The translations under genes were made by a program, and so were the position numbers. A stretch of DNA of 64,000 nt from Mesorhizobium sp. M2A.F.Ca.ET.046.03.2.1 (GTDB lineage: Bacteria; Pseudomonadota; Alphaproteobacteria; Rhizobiales; Rhizobiaceae). The notes below the pieces were generated by a model. The model was not told the origin of the DNA. It did not search any database and saw nothing but the letters and a program-made list of their open reading frames with translations. Location of the stretch: assembly GCF_003952425.1 (NCBI RefSeq), contig NZ_CP034449.1, positions 1,550,001-1,614,000 of the forward strand. Direction: 5' to 3'. Shown piece after piece: positions 43,070 to 50,348 of the stretch (its first letter is position 1; each line of letters opens with the position of its first letter).

Positions 43070-43666
43070 CTATCGCCAGCATTCGAGAATTGCCTCCACC
43101 GGCGCGACCTCGACATGGTGGGAGTACCGCTTGGTGAAGAGTTTCAGGATGTTCTCATAGGCCTCATCGGACGCGCTGCAGATGGCGTCCTCCGCGAGGA
43201 TCGTTCGATAGCCAAGATCGATAGAGCCGAGCAGGGTCGCCAAAACGCACATATCGGCCTCACCGCCGCTGACGATGACCTCCTCGACGCCTTCGGACTG
43301 AAGCACACCAGCGAGTTCGCCGCTCAGCCACGGCGAATAGATCGGCTTGTCGAACACGCGCGCCGGCGGGATATGGACGGCAAGCTCGGGCAGAAGGTCC
43401 ACCGCCTCCTTGCCGGCCCTTGCGATCGTCATGTCCGCCCAATGCTCATAATATTGTTTCCACTGGCCGTGGCCCTCGCCCGGATTTCGCGCGGGGATGA
43501 ACCTGGTGAAGATCGTGGCTTCTGGTCGCTTGCGCACCAGCCTCTGAACTTGTGGCAGGATCACGGGCAGCCAATCGACCGCCCATGGCCACGGCGGCGT
43601 GAACATCTGCTGCATGTCCACGCAAATATGGACGGCTTTCGCCGAGATCGGTGAGAGCGCGCTCAA
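43070..43666 (-). CDS. isochorismatase-family cysteine hydrolase
   Basis: A 198-residue cysteine hydrolase of the isochorismatase/nicotinamidase fold. Catalytic Asp in HICVDMQQMFTPPW near residue 17, Lys in FDKPIYSPW, and Cys in GGEADMCVLATLLGSIDLGYRTIL with the preceding cis-peptide loop. It hydrolyses an amide or similar bond; the substrate is unknown. The start is TTG at 43666; no in-frame ATG precedes the catalytic Asp at a sensible site. It overlaps the upstream small gene by four bases, so translation is coupled. Confidence 0.85.
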   Translation of the reverse strand: MSALSPISAKAVHICVDMQQMFTPPWPWAVDWLPVILPQVQRLVRKRPEATIFTRFIPARNPGEGHGQWKQYYEHWADMTIARAGKEAVDLLPELAVHIPPARVFDKPIYSPWLSGELAGVLQSEGVEEVIVSGGEADMCVLATLLGSIDLGYRTILAEDAICSASDEAYENILKLFTKRYSHHVEVAPVEAILECWR

Positions 43667-43902
43667 AGCATATGACCCTCAAATCGCGGCGATATCGCGA
43701 GAGCAGTTCGCGTGTCGAATTCCTGTGTCAGGCTGGACTCTTTGATGCGGCAGGCCAAGGCGCGCATTGCGCGTGCCACGGGATACATCTTGATGCGTTC
43801 AAATTCCCTCGCTTGCGCCTCGGCCATGGCCGCGCACCGTTCCCGTTCGGCGATTTCAGGACAAAGATTTTCGGCAGCATATTCCATGTTGGATTTCTCC
43901 AT
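43663..43902 (-). CDS. small hypothetical protein, 79 residues
   Basis: A hydrophilic, mostly helical frame: MEKSNMEYAAENLCPEIAER, AAMAEAQAREFERIKMYPVA, MRALACRIKESSLTQEF. A second ATG at 43887 follows GGAGAAATCC and may be the true start. It overlaps the isochorismatase start. No family is recognised. A GGAAC-N16-AGTT site ends 17 bases upstream of the ATG at 43902, so it could lead an EcfG-controlled pair with the hydrolase. Confidence 0.55.
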   Translation of the reverse strand: MEKSNMEYAAENLCPEIAERERCAAMAEAQAREFERIKMYPVARAMRALACRIKESSLTQEFDTRTALAISPRFEGHML

Positions 43903-43919
43903 CGCGTTGTCTGCCGCTA

Positions 43920-43944
43920 AACTCCGACTAAAGTCCTCCGTTCC
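43920..43944 (-). promoter_or_regulatory. EcfG-type promoter, isochorismatase operon
   Basis: GGAAC (43940-43944), 16 bases, AGTT (43920-43923) on the minus strand. Confidence 0.5.
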
Positions 43945-44228
43945 ATCAAGGCAGGCGCTTGCCACATTTTTCGAAAAGCGCTCGCGCCGACCGGCCTCGA
44001 TTTGCCAAGTCGCAATAACAAATGATGTTTTTGGCCAGTGCGCCGGAAAATTCATCGAACGATTGGCCCGATACGAGGTTTGTTGCCGTCATCGGCTGCA
44101 GAGCCAGCGTGGCGGCTGACGCTGCCGGATTTGTCGTCCAGGCACCTTCGGCACCCAAGCGGATCCAACCCAAGATCCGCCCCGCCACGGCCGGGCGATT
44201 TTTTACGTCATGGAAACGAGGTCGTTGG

Positions 44229-44253
44229 GGAACAAAGGGCCGGAACGGTGGTT
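44229..44253 (+). promoter_or_regulatory. EcfG-type promoter, DUF4142 operon
   Basis: GGAAC (44229-44233), 16 bases, GGTT (44250-44253), 32 bases upstream of the ATG at 44286. Confidence 0.68.
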
Positions 44254-44285
44254 CGGTGCCACCAAGACCAAAGGAGCCTTGCCCC

Positions 44286-45014
44286 ATGAGCATGCGGATA
44301 TTCCTTATCCCATCGGCGACCGCCGCGCTGATGCTTGCCCTCCCTGCCTTCGCGGCCGACGACGCGCAGACCTTCGTCAACAAGGCTGCGATAGGCGGGA
44401 TGTTCGAAGTGGATTCGAGCAAGATCGCGCAGGACAATGCGAAGGATCAGCAGATCAAGGATTTTGCCAAGCGCATGATCACCGATCACGGCGCGGCGAA
44501 CGCCAAATTGCAGAAGATCGCCGGCGAGCAGAAGCTGCAGGTGCCGGCGCAATCCGATGCCGCTCATAAGAGCGATCTGGAACGATTGCAGAGCACGACG
44601 GCTTCGCTGGACCAGCCTTACGTCGAGATGCAGCGTAAGGCGCATGCCGACGCCGTCGGCCTGTTCGGGGCCTACGCCAAGGATGGAGACAATCCTGCCC
44701 TCAAATCTTTCGCAGCGGAGACGCTGCCGACGCTGAAGATGCATCAGGACATGATCGAGAAGATCGCAGGCGCCAGCGCGAGCACGCCGGCGGTCAAATC
44801 GGCATCGACGCCCAAACCACCCGCTCCGGTCCCCGGCGCGAACAGCTTCACCGAAGCGCAGGCGAAGAAGCGCATCCAGGACGCCGGCTATGCGGACGTC
44901 TCCGCCCTCGCCAAGGACGAACAGGGCATCTGGCGCGGCCAGGCGACGAAGGACGGCAAAGGCACCTCCGTCGCGCTCGATTACCAGGGCAACGTCTTTG
45001 CCGGCCAACAGTAG
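44286..45014 (+). CDS. DUF4142 domain-containing exported protein
   Basis: A 242-residue protein with a Sec signal, MSMRIFLIPSATAALMLALP ending AFA-A near residue 24. The mature part is a four-helix ferritin-like bundle of the DUF4142 type: FVNKAAIGGMFEVDSSKIA, AKDQQIKDFAKRMITDHGAAN, YVEMQRKAHADAVGLFGAYA, LPTLKMHQDMIEKIAG. After a Pro/Ala linker a C-terminal domain (AQAKKRIQDAGYADVSALAK, WRGQATKDGKGTSVALDYQG) resembles PepSY-like modules. The domain is common in stress-induced periplasmic proteins. It is followed 14 bases on by the glycine-zipper gene. Confidence 0.85.
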   Translation: MSMRIFLIPSATAALMLALPAFAADDAQTFVNKAAIGGMFEVDSSKIAQDNAKDQQIKDFAKRMITDHGAANAKLQKIAGEQKLQVPAQSDAAHKSDLERLQSTTASLDQPYVEMQRKAHADAVGLFGAYAKDGDNPALKSFAAETLPTLKMHQDMIEKIAGASASTPAVKSASTPKPPAPVPGANSFTEAQAKKRIQDAGYADVSALAKDEQGIWRGQATKDGKGTSVALDYQGNVFAGQQ

Positions 45015-45028
45015 ACAGGAGAACCGAC

Positions 45029-45628
45029 ATGCAAACGATCACCGCCCTGTTCGACGACTATGACGATGCCGCCGACGCCGTGGGCGCGCTGGAGTCCACC
45101 GGCGTTCCGTCATCCGACATCAGCATCATGGCCAACAATGCCCGCGGCTGGCATAGGAACACGCAATCCCCCGCAGCCGAGGATGCCGCCAGCGGCGCCG
45201 GCATCGGCGCGGTCGTGGGTGGCGCCGGCGGCCTGGCAACGGGCCTGGGCGCGATGGCGATACCGGGCGTCGGGCCGGTGGTCGCGGCCGGCTGGCTGGC
45301 GGCGACGGCCGCGGGCGCCGTCGCCGGGGCGATTGTGGGCGGCGCGGCCGGCGGCATCATCGGCAGCCTGACCGACGCCGGCGTGCCGGAGCAGGACGCG
45401 CATGTCTATGCCGAAGGCGTCCGCCGCGGCGGCACGCTGGTGACGGCTCGTGTCGAGGACGACCTCGCTTCGGAAGCCCGTGAAGTTCTCCGCAGCTCCG
45501 CATCGGTCGACATCGCCGACCGCCGCAGTGAATACCAAGCGGACGGATGGACAGCATTCGACCCGGCTGCCGGCGATTATTCGGCTGACGATGTCGAGCG
45601 CGAGGCGGCGCGACGGCGGGGAGCCTGA
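45029..45628 (+). CDS. general-stress-17M-like glycine-zipper membrane protein
   Basis: A 199-residue protein. An N-terminal ferredoxin-like GSP17M-type domain (TALFDDYDDAADAVGALE, SDISIMANNA) is followed by a glycine-zipper membrane region at residues 55-115 (GAGIGAVVGGAGGLATGLGA, AIVGGAAGGIIGSL) and again a short alpha/beta part (DAHVYAEGVRRGGTLVTARV). This fits proteins annotated as general stress or low-pH-inducible in rhizobia. It lies in an operon with the DUF4142 gene and the small membrane protein that follows. Confidence 0.82.
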   Translation: MQTITALFDDYDDAADAVGALESTGVPSSDISIMANNARGWHRNTQSPAAEDAASGAGIGAVVGGAGGLATGLGAMAIPGVGPVVAAGWLAATAAGAVAGAIVGGAAGGIIGSLTDAGVPEQDAHVYAEGVRRGGTLVTARVEDDLASEAREVLRSSASVDIADRRSEYQADGWTAFDPAAGDYSADDVEREAARRRGA

Positions 45629-45687
45629 GCCAGACACCCAGACACTCGGACCGGCTTGCCCTCGACAAAGGCCAGGAAGGAATCGGC

Positions 45688-45900
45688 ATGAGACGTGTTG
45701 TTTTGCCGCTCATACTGACCTTGATCGTGCTGCTGGCATGTTACTGGGTCTTCATTCGTGTCGACAGCGGCTCATCTTCGGCGCCATGGAAGCGCACGCC
45801 CGAACAAAACCAGGGCGGGAATGCGCCGCAGGATAGCTCGCCAGCTGCCGGCATCACGAAGAATCCACAGGACGCCAGCAAGATGCCGGGGGCTCAGTGA
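45688..45900 (+). CDS. small membrane-anchored protein
   Basis: A 70-residue protein. An N-terminal membrane helix (residues 4-24, VVLPLILTLIVLLACYWVF) is followed by a polar, Pro/Ser/Gln-rich exterior tail (SSSAPWKRTPEQNQGGNAP). ATG at 45688 follows AGGAAGGAA. It is last in the DUF4142 operon. No family recognised. Confidence 0.7.
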   Translation: MRRVVLPLILTLIVLLACYWVFIRVDSGSSSAPWKRTPEQNQGGNAPQDSSPAAGITKNPQDASKMPGAQ

Positions 45901-45927
45901 CAGTCGAAATCCGTTGCTCCCGAATGG

Positions 45928-46191
45928 CTACTCGCGCGGCACGAACTTATTGAAACGGCTGGTGCTGCCCTCCGCGGTCATGTCCTGGTGAACGAACGCC
46001 AGGTTGTTGTCGTCCAGCACCTTGAAGAAATCCTCCCATTCGATCGGCCTCAGATCTTCGTCGCCGGCGCCGAAATCGACCCGCAGCGTTGCAGCCTTCC
46101 CCGGCGTCGCGACAACTGCAGGTCGGCCTTCGCGCGCCTCGATCCAAGCTCGGATCACTTCGTGATTTGAGGTGGTCATGGCCTCGCTCAT
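45928..46191 (-). CDS. small protein of the family often labelled 1,4-alpha-glucan branching enzyme
   Basis: An 87-residue soluble protein: NHEVIRAWIEAREGRPAVVA, LRVDFGAGDEDLRPIEWEDF, FFKVLDDNNLAFVHQD. It fits a family of short proteins that databases sometimes mislabel as glucan-branching enzyme, having the EW-x-x-F-F...L-A-x-V-x-x-D pattern. It is too short for any such activity. ATG at 46191 follows AGGAGGCCGC. The EcfG-type promoter 37 bases upstream supports stress expression. Confidence 0.75.
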   Translation of the reverse strand: MSEAMTTSNHEVIRAWIEAREGRPAVVATPGKAATLRVDFGAGDEDLRPIEWEDFFKVLDDNNLAFVHQDMTAEGSTSRFNKFVPRE

Positions 46192-46228
46192 TGCGGCCTC
46201 CTGCTGACAGTTCCCTTCTCTCGAAAGC

Positions 46229-46253
46229 AACCCCGCAGGCATCCGCTTGTTCC
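46229..46253 (-). promoter_or_regulatory. EcfG-type promoter, 87-residue protein
   Basis: GGAAC (46249-46253), 16 bases, GGTT (46229-46232) on the minus strand, 37 bases before the ATG at 46191. Confidence 0.68.
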
Positions 46254-46304
46254 CGTCGGGCCCGGTTTTGTAGGCTCGCCGCAACCGAATATCGGCAGAT
46301 AGAG

Positions 46305-46337
46305 AAGGCCCGCTGCCTGCATGCGGCAACGGGCCTT
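46305..46337 (-). terminator. hairpin downstream of katE
   Basis: AAGGCCCG (46305-46312) pairs with CGGGCCTT (46330-46337), with TGCC/GGCA extending the stem. The T-run on the minus side is weak. It probably terminates the catalase transcript. Confidence 0.6.
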
Positions 46338-46422
46338 GTCAGGTCTTGATGGGACCCTGGATCGCTGGAGGGAGGGCGATCTTCTTTCGAACCGGCAGGC
46401 GCTCGAAATGTTCCCGCGAAAA

Positions 46423-48537
46423 TCAGAGTTTGACGGCACCTTCCCTCGCCCAAAGCCGCAGCTTGCGGCAAGCCTCGACGAATGAGCGCGCGGAATCGCC
46501 GCCCGTGAGTTCGATGAGCCCCTCATCCGCATCGGCTGCTACCCCGGCGCTTGCCAGCAGAGGTCCGGCATCCGCGACGAAGCCGATGAACTTCAGATGC
46601 GCGAAGGCATCGGACACGAAGTCCTTTGCCGCAGCATCCCTGGACAGCATCTCGGCGCCTTCCTCGGAAACGAGCAGCACGACCGCATCGAAGAGAACGG
46701 AAGGACCGCCGTCGATCATGTGATTGGCTTCGATCCAGCTGCCATCGCCTGCCTCGACACCGCCCACCCGGCGCGCCACGATTTCCGCCTTGGCGCCTTC
46801 GGCTTGCGCCGCATCCCGCACCGCTTGCAGCAAGCCGGAATCGATGCCGTCGCTGACGAGCACGCCGATCTTGCGGCCCTTGAAGCTGTCCGGCCCGTTG
46901 TTGATGATGCTGAGCGCGGGCGACAGCTCGAGGTCATCGCGTGTCGGCACAGCGGCGTCGGCAGGGGCCGGCATGGTCTTGATGCCGAGCTTGTCGGCGA
47001 CCGTGGTCGCCAGCGTCTCGTCGATGTTGAGCAGATGGGAGATCATCCGCTCGCGGATGACCGGCGTCTCGACCTTGCTCAGTTCGAACGTCAAAGCCAT
47101 CCCGATATGACGCTGCTCAGGCTCGGTCTGGCTGAGGAAGAATTGCCGGGCCTGGCTGTAGTGATCGGCGAAGCTCTCCGCCCGCAGCCGGACCTTCTGC
47201 CCCTCCTCCGCATCGGCAAAGGAGCGGAAGCCCCGCTCGGGTGACTCACGCGGCCCCTCGCCCCAGGAATTCGGCTGATAGTTGGCGCGGCCGGCGGGAT
47301 TGCGCATCGCCATGTGACCGTCCTGCTGGAAATGATGGAAGGGACATTTCGGCGCGTTGATGGGAAGGTGGGTGAAGTTGGGGCTGCCCAGGCGCTTGAG
47401 CTGCGTGTCGAGATAGGAGAAGTTGCGTCCCTGCAGCAGGGGATCGTTGGAAAAGTCGATGCCTGGCGGCACGTTCTGCGTCATGAAGGCAACCTGTTCG
47501 GTCTCGGCGAAGAAGTTCTCAGGCATGCGATCGAGGACAAGCCGCCCGACCGGGATCGGCTCGATGATCTCCTCGGGAATGATCTTGGTCGGATCGAGGA
47601 TGTCGAAGTCGAAACTGTCGGCGAAATCCTGGTCGAAGAGCTGGACACAGAGCTCCCACTCCGGAAAATCGCCCGACTGGATGGCGTTCCAGAGGTCGCG
47701 GCGGTGGAAATCGGGATCGGCGCCGTTGATCTTCACGGCTTCGTTCCAGACCACCGACTGCATGCCCAGCTTCGGCTTCCAGATGAATTTGACGAAGGTC
47801 GATTCATCCTTGGCGTTGACAAGACGGAACGTGTGCACGCCAAAACCCTGCATGAACCGGAACGACCGGGGAATGGCGCGATCGGACATGATCCACATGA
47901 TCATGTGCATCGATTCCGGCGTGAGCGAGATAAAATCCCAGAAATTGTCATGCGCGGATTGAGCCTGCGGGAACGCCCTGTCCGGTTCCTCTTTCACGGC
48001 ATGGACCATATCCGGAAACCTGATCGCATCCTGGATGAAGAAGACCGGGATGTTGTTGCCGACGAGGTCCCAATTGCCCTCCTTGGTATAGAGCTTCACG
48101 GCGAAGCCCCGCACATCCCGCGCCAGGTCGAAGGACCCCTTGCTGCCGGCGACGGTCGAGAAACGAACGAAGGCGGGTGTCTTCTCGCCGGGCCGCTGGA
48201 AGATATCGGCCTTGGTGTACTTGGCGAGCGACTCATACGTCTCGAAGAAGCCATGGGCGCCGTAGCCGCGCGCGTGGACGACGCGCTCGGGGATGCGCTC
48301 ATGATCGAAATGGAAGATCTTTTCGCGGAAATGAAAATCCTCGATCAGCGTGGGACCGCGGTCGCCGATCTTCAACGTGTTGTGGTCATCCGCGATCGGC
48401 GCGCCAAGCGCCGTCGTCTGCACCTCGACCTTGCCTTCGGCCACCTGATGCAGCTCGCCGCCACTGCCGCGGACAAGTTTCTGGTCGTGAATCTCAGCCA
48501 CGGCTGTAGCGTCGGCCGGGGAAGCTTTCTTCGGCAT
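46423..48537 (-). CDS. katE: large-subunit monofunctional catalase (KatE/HPII type)
   Basis: A 704-residue clade 2 catalase that dismutates hydrogen peroxide. The catalytic His is in [12 protein letters not shown] near residue 88, the catalytic Asn in [14 protein letters not shown], and the proximal haem Tyr in [14 protein letters not shown] near residue 400. The C-terminal 180 residues form the flavodoxin/class I amidotransferase-like domain ([36 protein letters not shown]) characteristic of HPII. ATG at 48537 gives [13 protein letters not shown] and follows a 37-base leader from an exact EcfG consensus promoter. The longer in-frame extension to 48753 crosses the promoter and was rejected. 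Confidence 0.96.
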   Translation of the reverse strand: MPKKASPADATAVAEIHDQKLVRGSGGELHQVAEGKVEVQTTALGAPIADDHNTLKIGDRGPTLIEDFHFREKIFHFDHERIPERVVHARGYGAHGFFETYESLAKYTKADIFQRPGEKTPAFVRFSTVAGSKGSFDLARDVRGFAVKLYTKEGNWDLVGNNIPVFFIQDAIRFPDMVHAVKEEPDRAFPQAQSAHDNFWDFISLTPESMHMIMWIMSDRAIPRSFRFMQGFGVHTFRLVNAKDESTFVKFIWKPKLGMQSVVWNEAVKINGADPDFHRRDLWNAIQSGDFPEWELCVQLFDQDFADSFDFDILDPTKIIPEEIIEPIPVGRLVLDRMPENFFAETEQVAFMTQNVPPGIDFSNDPLLQGRNFSYLDTQLKRLGSPNFTHLPINAPKCPFHHFQQDGHMAMRNPAGRANYQPNSWGEGPRESPERGFRSFADAEEGQKVRLRAESFADHYSQARQFFLSQTEPEQRHIGMALTFELSKVETPVIRERMISHLLNIDETLATTVADKLGIKTMPAPADAAVPTRDDLELSPALSIINNGPDSFKGRKIGVLVSDGIDSGLLQAVRDAAQAEGAKAEIVARRVGGVEAGDGSWIEANHMIDGGPSVLFDAVVLLVSEEGAEMLSRDAAAKDFVSDAFAHLKFIGFVADAGPLLASAGVAADADEGLIELTGGDSARSFVEACRKLRLWAREGAVKL

Positions 48538-48574
48538 TGTCGGTGTCCCTTGTGCTCGCTGAATGATGTTGCCG

Positions 48575-48599
48575 AACGAGCAATCAGGGCGAATGTTCC
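48575..48599 (-). promoter_or_regulatory. EcfG-type promoter, katE
   Basis: GGAAC (48595-48599), 16 bases, CGTT (48575-48578) on the minus strand; exact consensus, 37 bases before the start at 48537. Confidence 0.8.
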
Positions 48600-48629
48600 A
48601 GCCGGTGGAGCGGGCATCCCCAGCTCGAA

Positions 48630-48812
48630 CTATTTTTGAACGGCGTCCGACCCATCCCCTGCCCCGCTTGCCTGGGAACGGTCCGGCGTTACCCGCGACG
48701 ATGCACGCACGGGCATCTCTCGCGGCGCAGGGATGCGAGATTTTCGGCGCCACCAGCGCGGCAGGAACTCGGCCATCAGGCTTTGAATCAGGCTTTTCAT
48801 CCGATTGCCCAT
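48630..48812 (-). CDS. small basic hypothetical protein, about 60 residues
   Basis: Reads [20 protein letters not shown] followed by a basic stretch [19 protein letters not shown] and a Ser/Gly/Asp-rich tail. An amphipathic helix at the N-terminus might bind a membrane. There is no clear ribosome binding site, but an exact GGAAC-N16-CGTT site lies 16 bases upstream of the ATG at 48812, which argues for a real transcript. The second Met at 48800 is an alternative start. No family is recognised. Confidence 0.48.
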   Translation of the reverse strand: MGNRMKSLIQSLMAEFLPRWWRRKSRIPAPREMPVRASSRVTPDRSQASGAGDGSDAVQK

Positions 48813-48828
48813 GGAGGGTTCACAGGCG

Positions 48829-48853
48829 AACGGATGCCGGCCCTGATTGTTCC
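48829..48853 (-). promoter_or_regulatory. EcfG-type promoter, small basic protein
   Basis: GGAAC (48849-48853), 16 bases, CGTT (48829-48832) on the minus strand; exact consensus. Confidence 0.62.
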
Positions 48854-48887
48854 GGGTCGGCGCGATCAGAGCGTCGTCAGTTGAAAA

Positions 48888-49076
48888 TCAATTGGGACGG
48901 GCCTTGCGCGCACGCAACGCGATCGCGGCGTCCAGCTTTCGCGCCAATTCCAGCATTCGGGAAGGCGCTTCCTTGGATCCCAGCGCCTCCAACGCGACGG
49001 TCGTCTCGCGTTCCGGCGTTGTCGTCTCGGACAGCGTCTGTTCCGATCTCAGTGCTTCACGAACCTTCCGTGCCAC
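48888..49076 (-). CDS. small hypothetical protein, 62 residues
   Basis: A GTG-started frame: MARKVREALRSEQTLSETTT, then VALEALGSKEAPSRMLELAR and KLDAAIALRARKARPN. It is basic and helical, with no known domain. A GGAAC-N16-GGTT site lies 33 bases upstream, with TAACATGGGTTAATG between. It superficially resembles NepR in size but lacks the NepR core. The frame on the opposite strand has no family support. Confidence 0.48.
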   Translation of the reverse strand: MARKVREALRSEQTLSETTTPERETTVALEALGSKEAPSRMLELARKLDAAIALRARKARPN

Positions 49077-49109
49077 GGCCGCGCCCTAACATGGGTTAAT
49101 GCCTCCACT

Positions 49110-49134
49110 AACCCACTGACGGAAAAAAGGTTCC
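49110..49134 (-). promoter_or_regulatory. EcfG-type promoter, 62-residue protein
   Basis: GGAAC (49130-49134), 16 bases, GGTT (49110-49113) on the minus strand. Confidence 0.58.
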
Positions 49135-49207
49135 TGCTTCGCTTCTCCGCTGGACCGACGAACCTCCTTTCGATGCAGCTTTCCCGAACCCGGAAGTCGA
49201 CGTCGCC

Positions 49208-49313
49208 TAAAGCGCGTCGCGATCTTTCAGATTCGCTCCATGCGCTTTAGGTTTTTTGATCTTACGCATGTCTTTATCCCGAAACCGGTTCCCACTTCGG
49301 GAGACATGCTTTA
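49208..49313. repeat. dispersed two-hairpin repeat (copy F)
   Basis: TAAAGCGCGTCGCGATCTTT, CATGCGCTTTAGG, CTTTATCCCGAAACCGGTTC and GGGAGACATGCTTTA; nearly identical to copies B and E. Its end supplies the TAA stop (49311-49313) of the alpha/beta hydrolase gene. Confidence 0.88.
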
Positions 49314-50207
49314 TTGCCTGCCGAAGTCGACCAGGAATCTCTCCAGCCTCTCCCGGACCTGGCCAGGAGCTTCCCTCGTCGGGAAATGACCGACACCCGG
49401 CAGGAGCACACGCTCATAACCGGCGGTAAAATACGGCTCCTTGCCTTCGGAGGAATCCGGCAGAACGACGCGATCGTCGTCGCCATGAAGGACCAATGTC
49501 GGCACCAAGATGACCTCCGCCTCAATTTGCTTGCGCGCAAGTTCAGCATAGCGCGGGTCGGGATCCGCCTCGCCCCAGCGCACGCGATAGGAATGCAGCG
49601 TGACATCCGGCCAGTCGGGATTTTCGAAGGACCTCGCCACCCGTTCGAACAGCGCGTCGTCGAACCAGCCTGGGGGACTCCAACTGTCCCACTGGAAACG
49701 CGCGAAGGAGCGACCGTGCTGCCGCACGAACTCTTCGCCGCGCCCGGTCGCCATGAACCACTGATACCAGAAGGCTTTCGTCTGCTCCAAAGGCGGCGTC
49801 GGAGGCGGGCCGGGCTGCCACCCCAGCGAAAGCGCCGCGCAGCATGTTATGCGCTGCGGAAAGACGGAGGCGAGCAGATAGGCGATACGCGCGCCCCAGT
49901 CATGGCCGACAACCGCGAACCGTTCGAGGCCGATGGCGTCGGCAAAATCGAGCGCGTCCTGCGCCATGGCGGCGATCTCGCCTGAGCGCATCGTTTGATC
50001 GGAGTGGAACGAGGTCTTCCCAAATCCGCGCAGCCATGGCGCGAAGGTTCGGAGGCCCGCGGCCTGAAGCGATGGCGCCACATCCGCAAAAGTCGTCGCA
50101 TCATCCGGCCAACCATGGAGGAGCAGCACAGGCGGTCCATCCTCGGATCCACCGCTCAGATAGGCGACCCGCAAAAGCGAAGTATCGCAGAAAACAGGTT
50201 CTTGCAT
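49311..50207 (-). CDS. alpha/beta hydrolase (epoxide-hydrolase-like)
   Basis: A 298-residue alpha/beta hydrolase. Oxyanion HGWPDD near residue 31, nucleophile elbow VVGHDWGARIAYLLA with Asp as nucleophile, the acid in LVLHGDDDRVVLPD, and the His in LLPGVGHFPTREAP. An Asp nucleophile points to epoxide hydrolase or haloalkane dehalogenase relatives rather than esterases. ATG at 50207 follows GAGGAGGCGTCC. It is divergent from the TPP enzyme. The stop codon belongs to repeat copy F. Confidence 0.9.
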   Translation of the reverse strand: MQEPVFCDTSLLRVAYLSGGSEDGPPVLLLHGWPDDATTFADVAPSLQAAGLRTFAPWLRGFGKTSFHSDQTMRSGEIAAMAQDALDFADAIGLERFAVVGHDWGARIAYLLASVFPQRITCCAALSLGWQPGPPPTPPLEQTKAFWYQWFMATGRGEEFVRQHGRSFARFQWDSWSPPGWFDDALFERVARSFENPDWPDVTLHSYRVRWGEADPDPRYAELARKQIEAEVILVPTLVLHGDDDRVVLPDSSEGKEPYFTAGYERVLLPGVGHFPTREAPGQVRERLERFLVDFGRQ

Positions 50208-50297
50208 GGACGCCTCCTCATGCGCCCACAGTGCAGTGGGCGCCCAACCCTGCGCAATCGGGTTCCTTTTGGTCTTGAGCCGCCTCGATCCGGCGAG

Positions 50298-50322
50298 GGA
50301 ACCAACCGCAGCCTCGCTGGTT
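50298..50322 (+). promoter_or_regulatory. EcfG-type promoter, TPP enzyme operon
   Basis: GGAAC (50298-50302), 16 bases, GGTT (50319-50322), 26 bases before the ATG at 50349. Confidence 0.68.
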
Positions 50323-50348
50323 CGGAAAGCCAACAGCGGAGCCTCGCC

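Noticed and set aside
46423..48753. An N-terminal extension of the catalase to 48753
   Set aside because: It would put the EcfG-type promoter inside the gene, and the extension is low-complexity with no family match.
48888..49076. The 62-residue frame as a NepR anti-sigma factor
   Set aside because: Size and basic helices fit, but the conserved NepR core (the pair of helices with PVPDRF-like motif) is not present.
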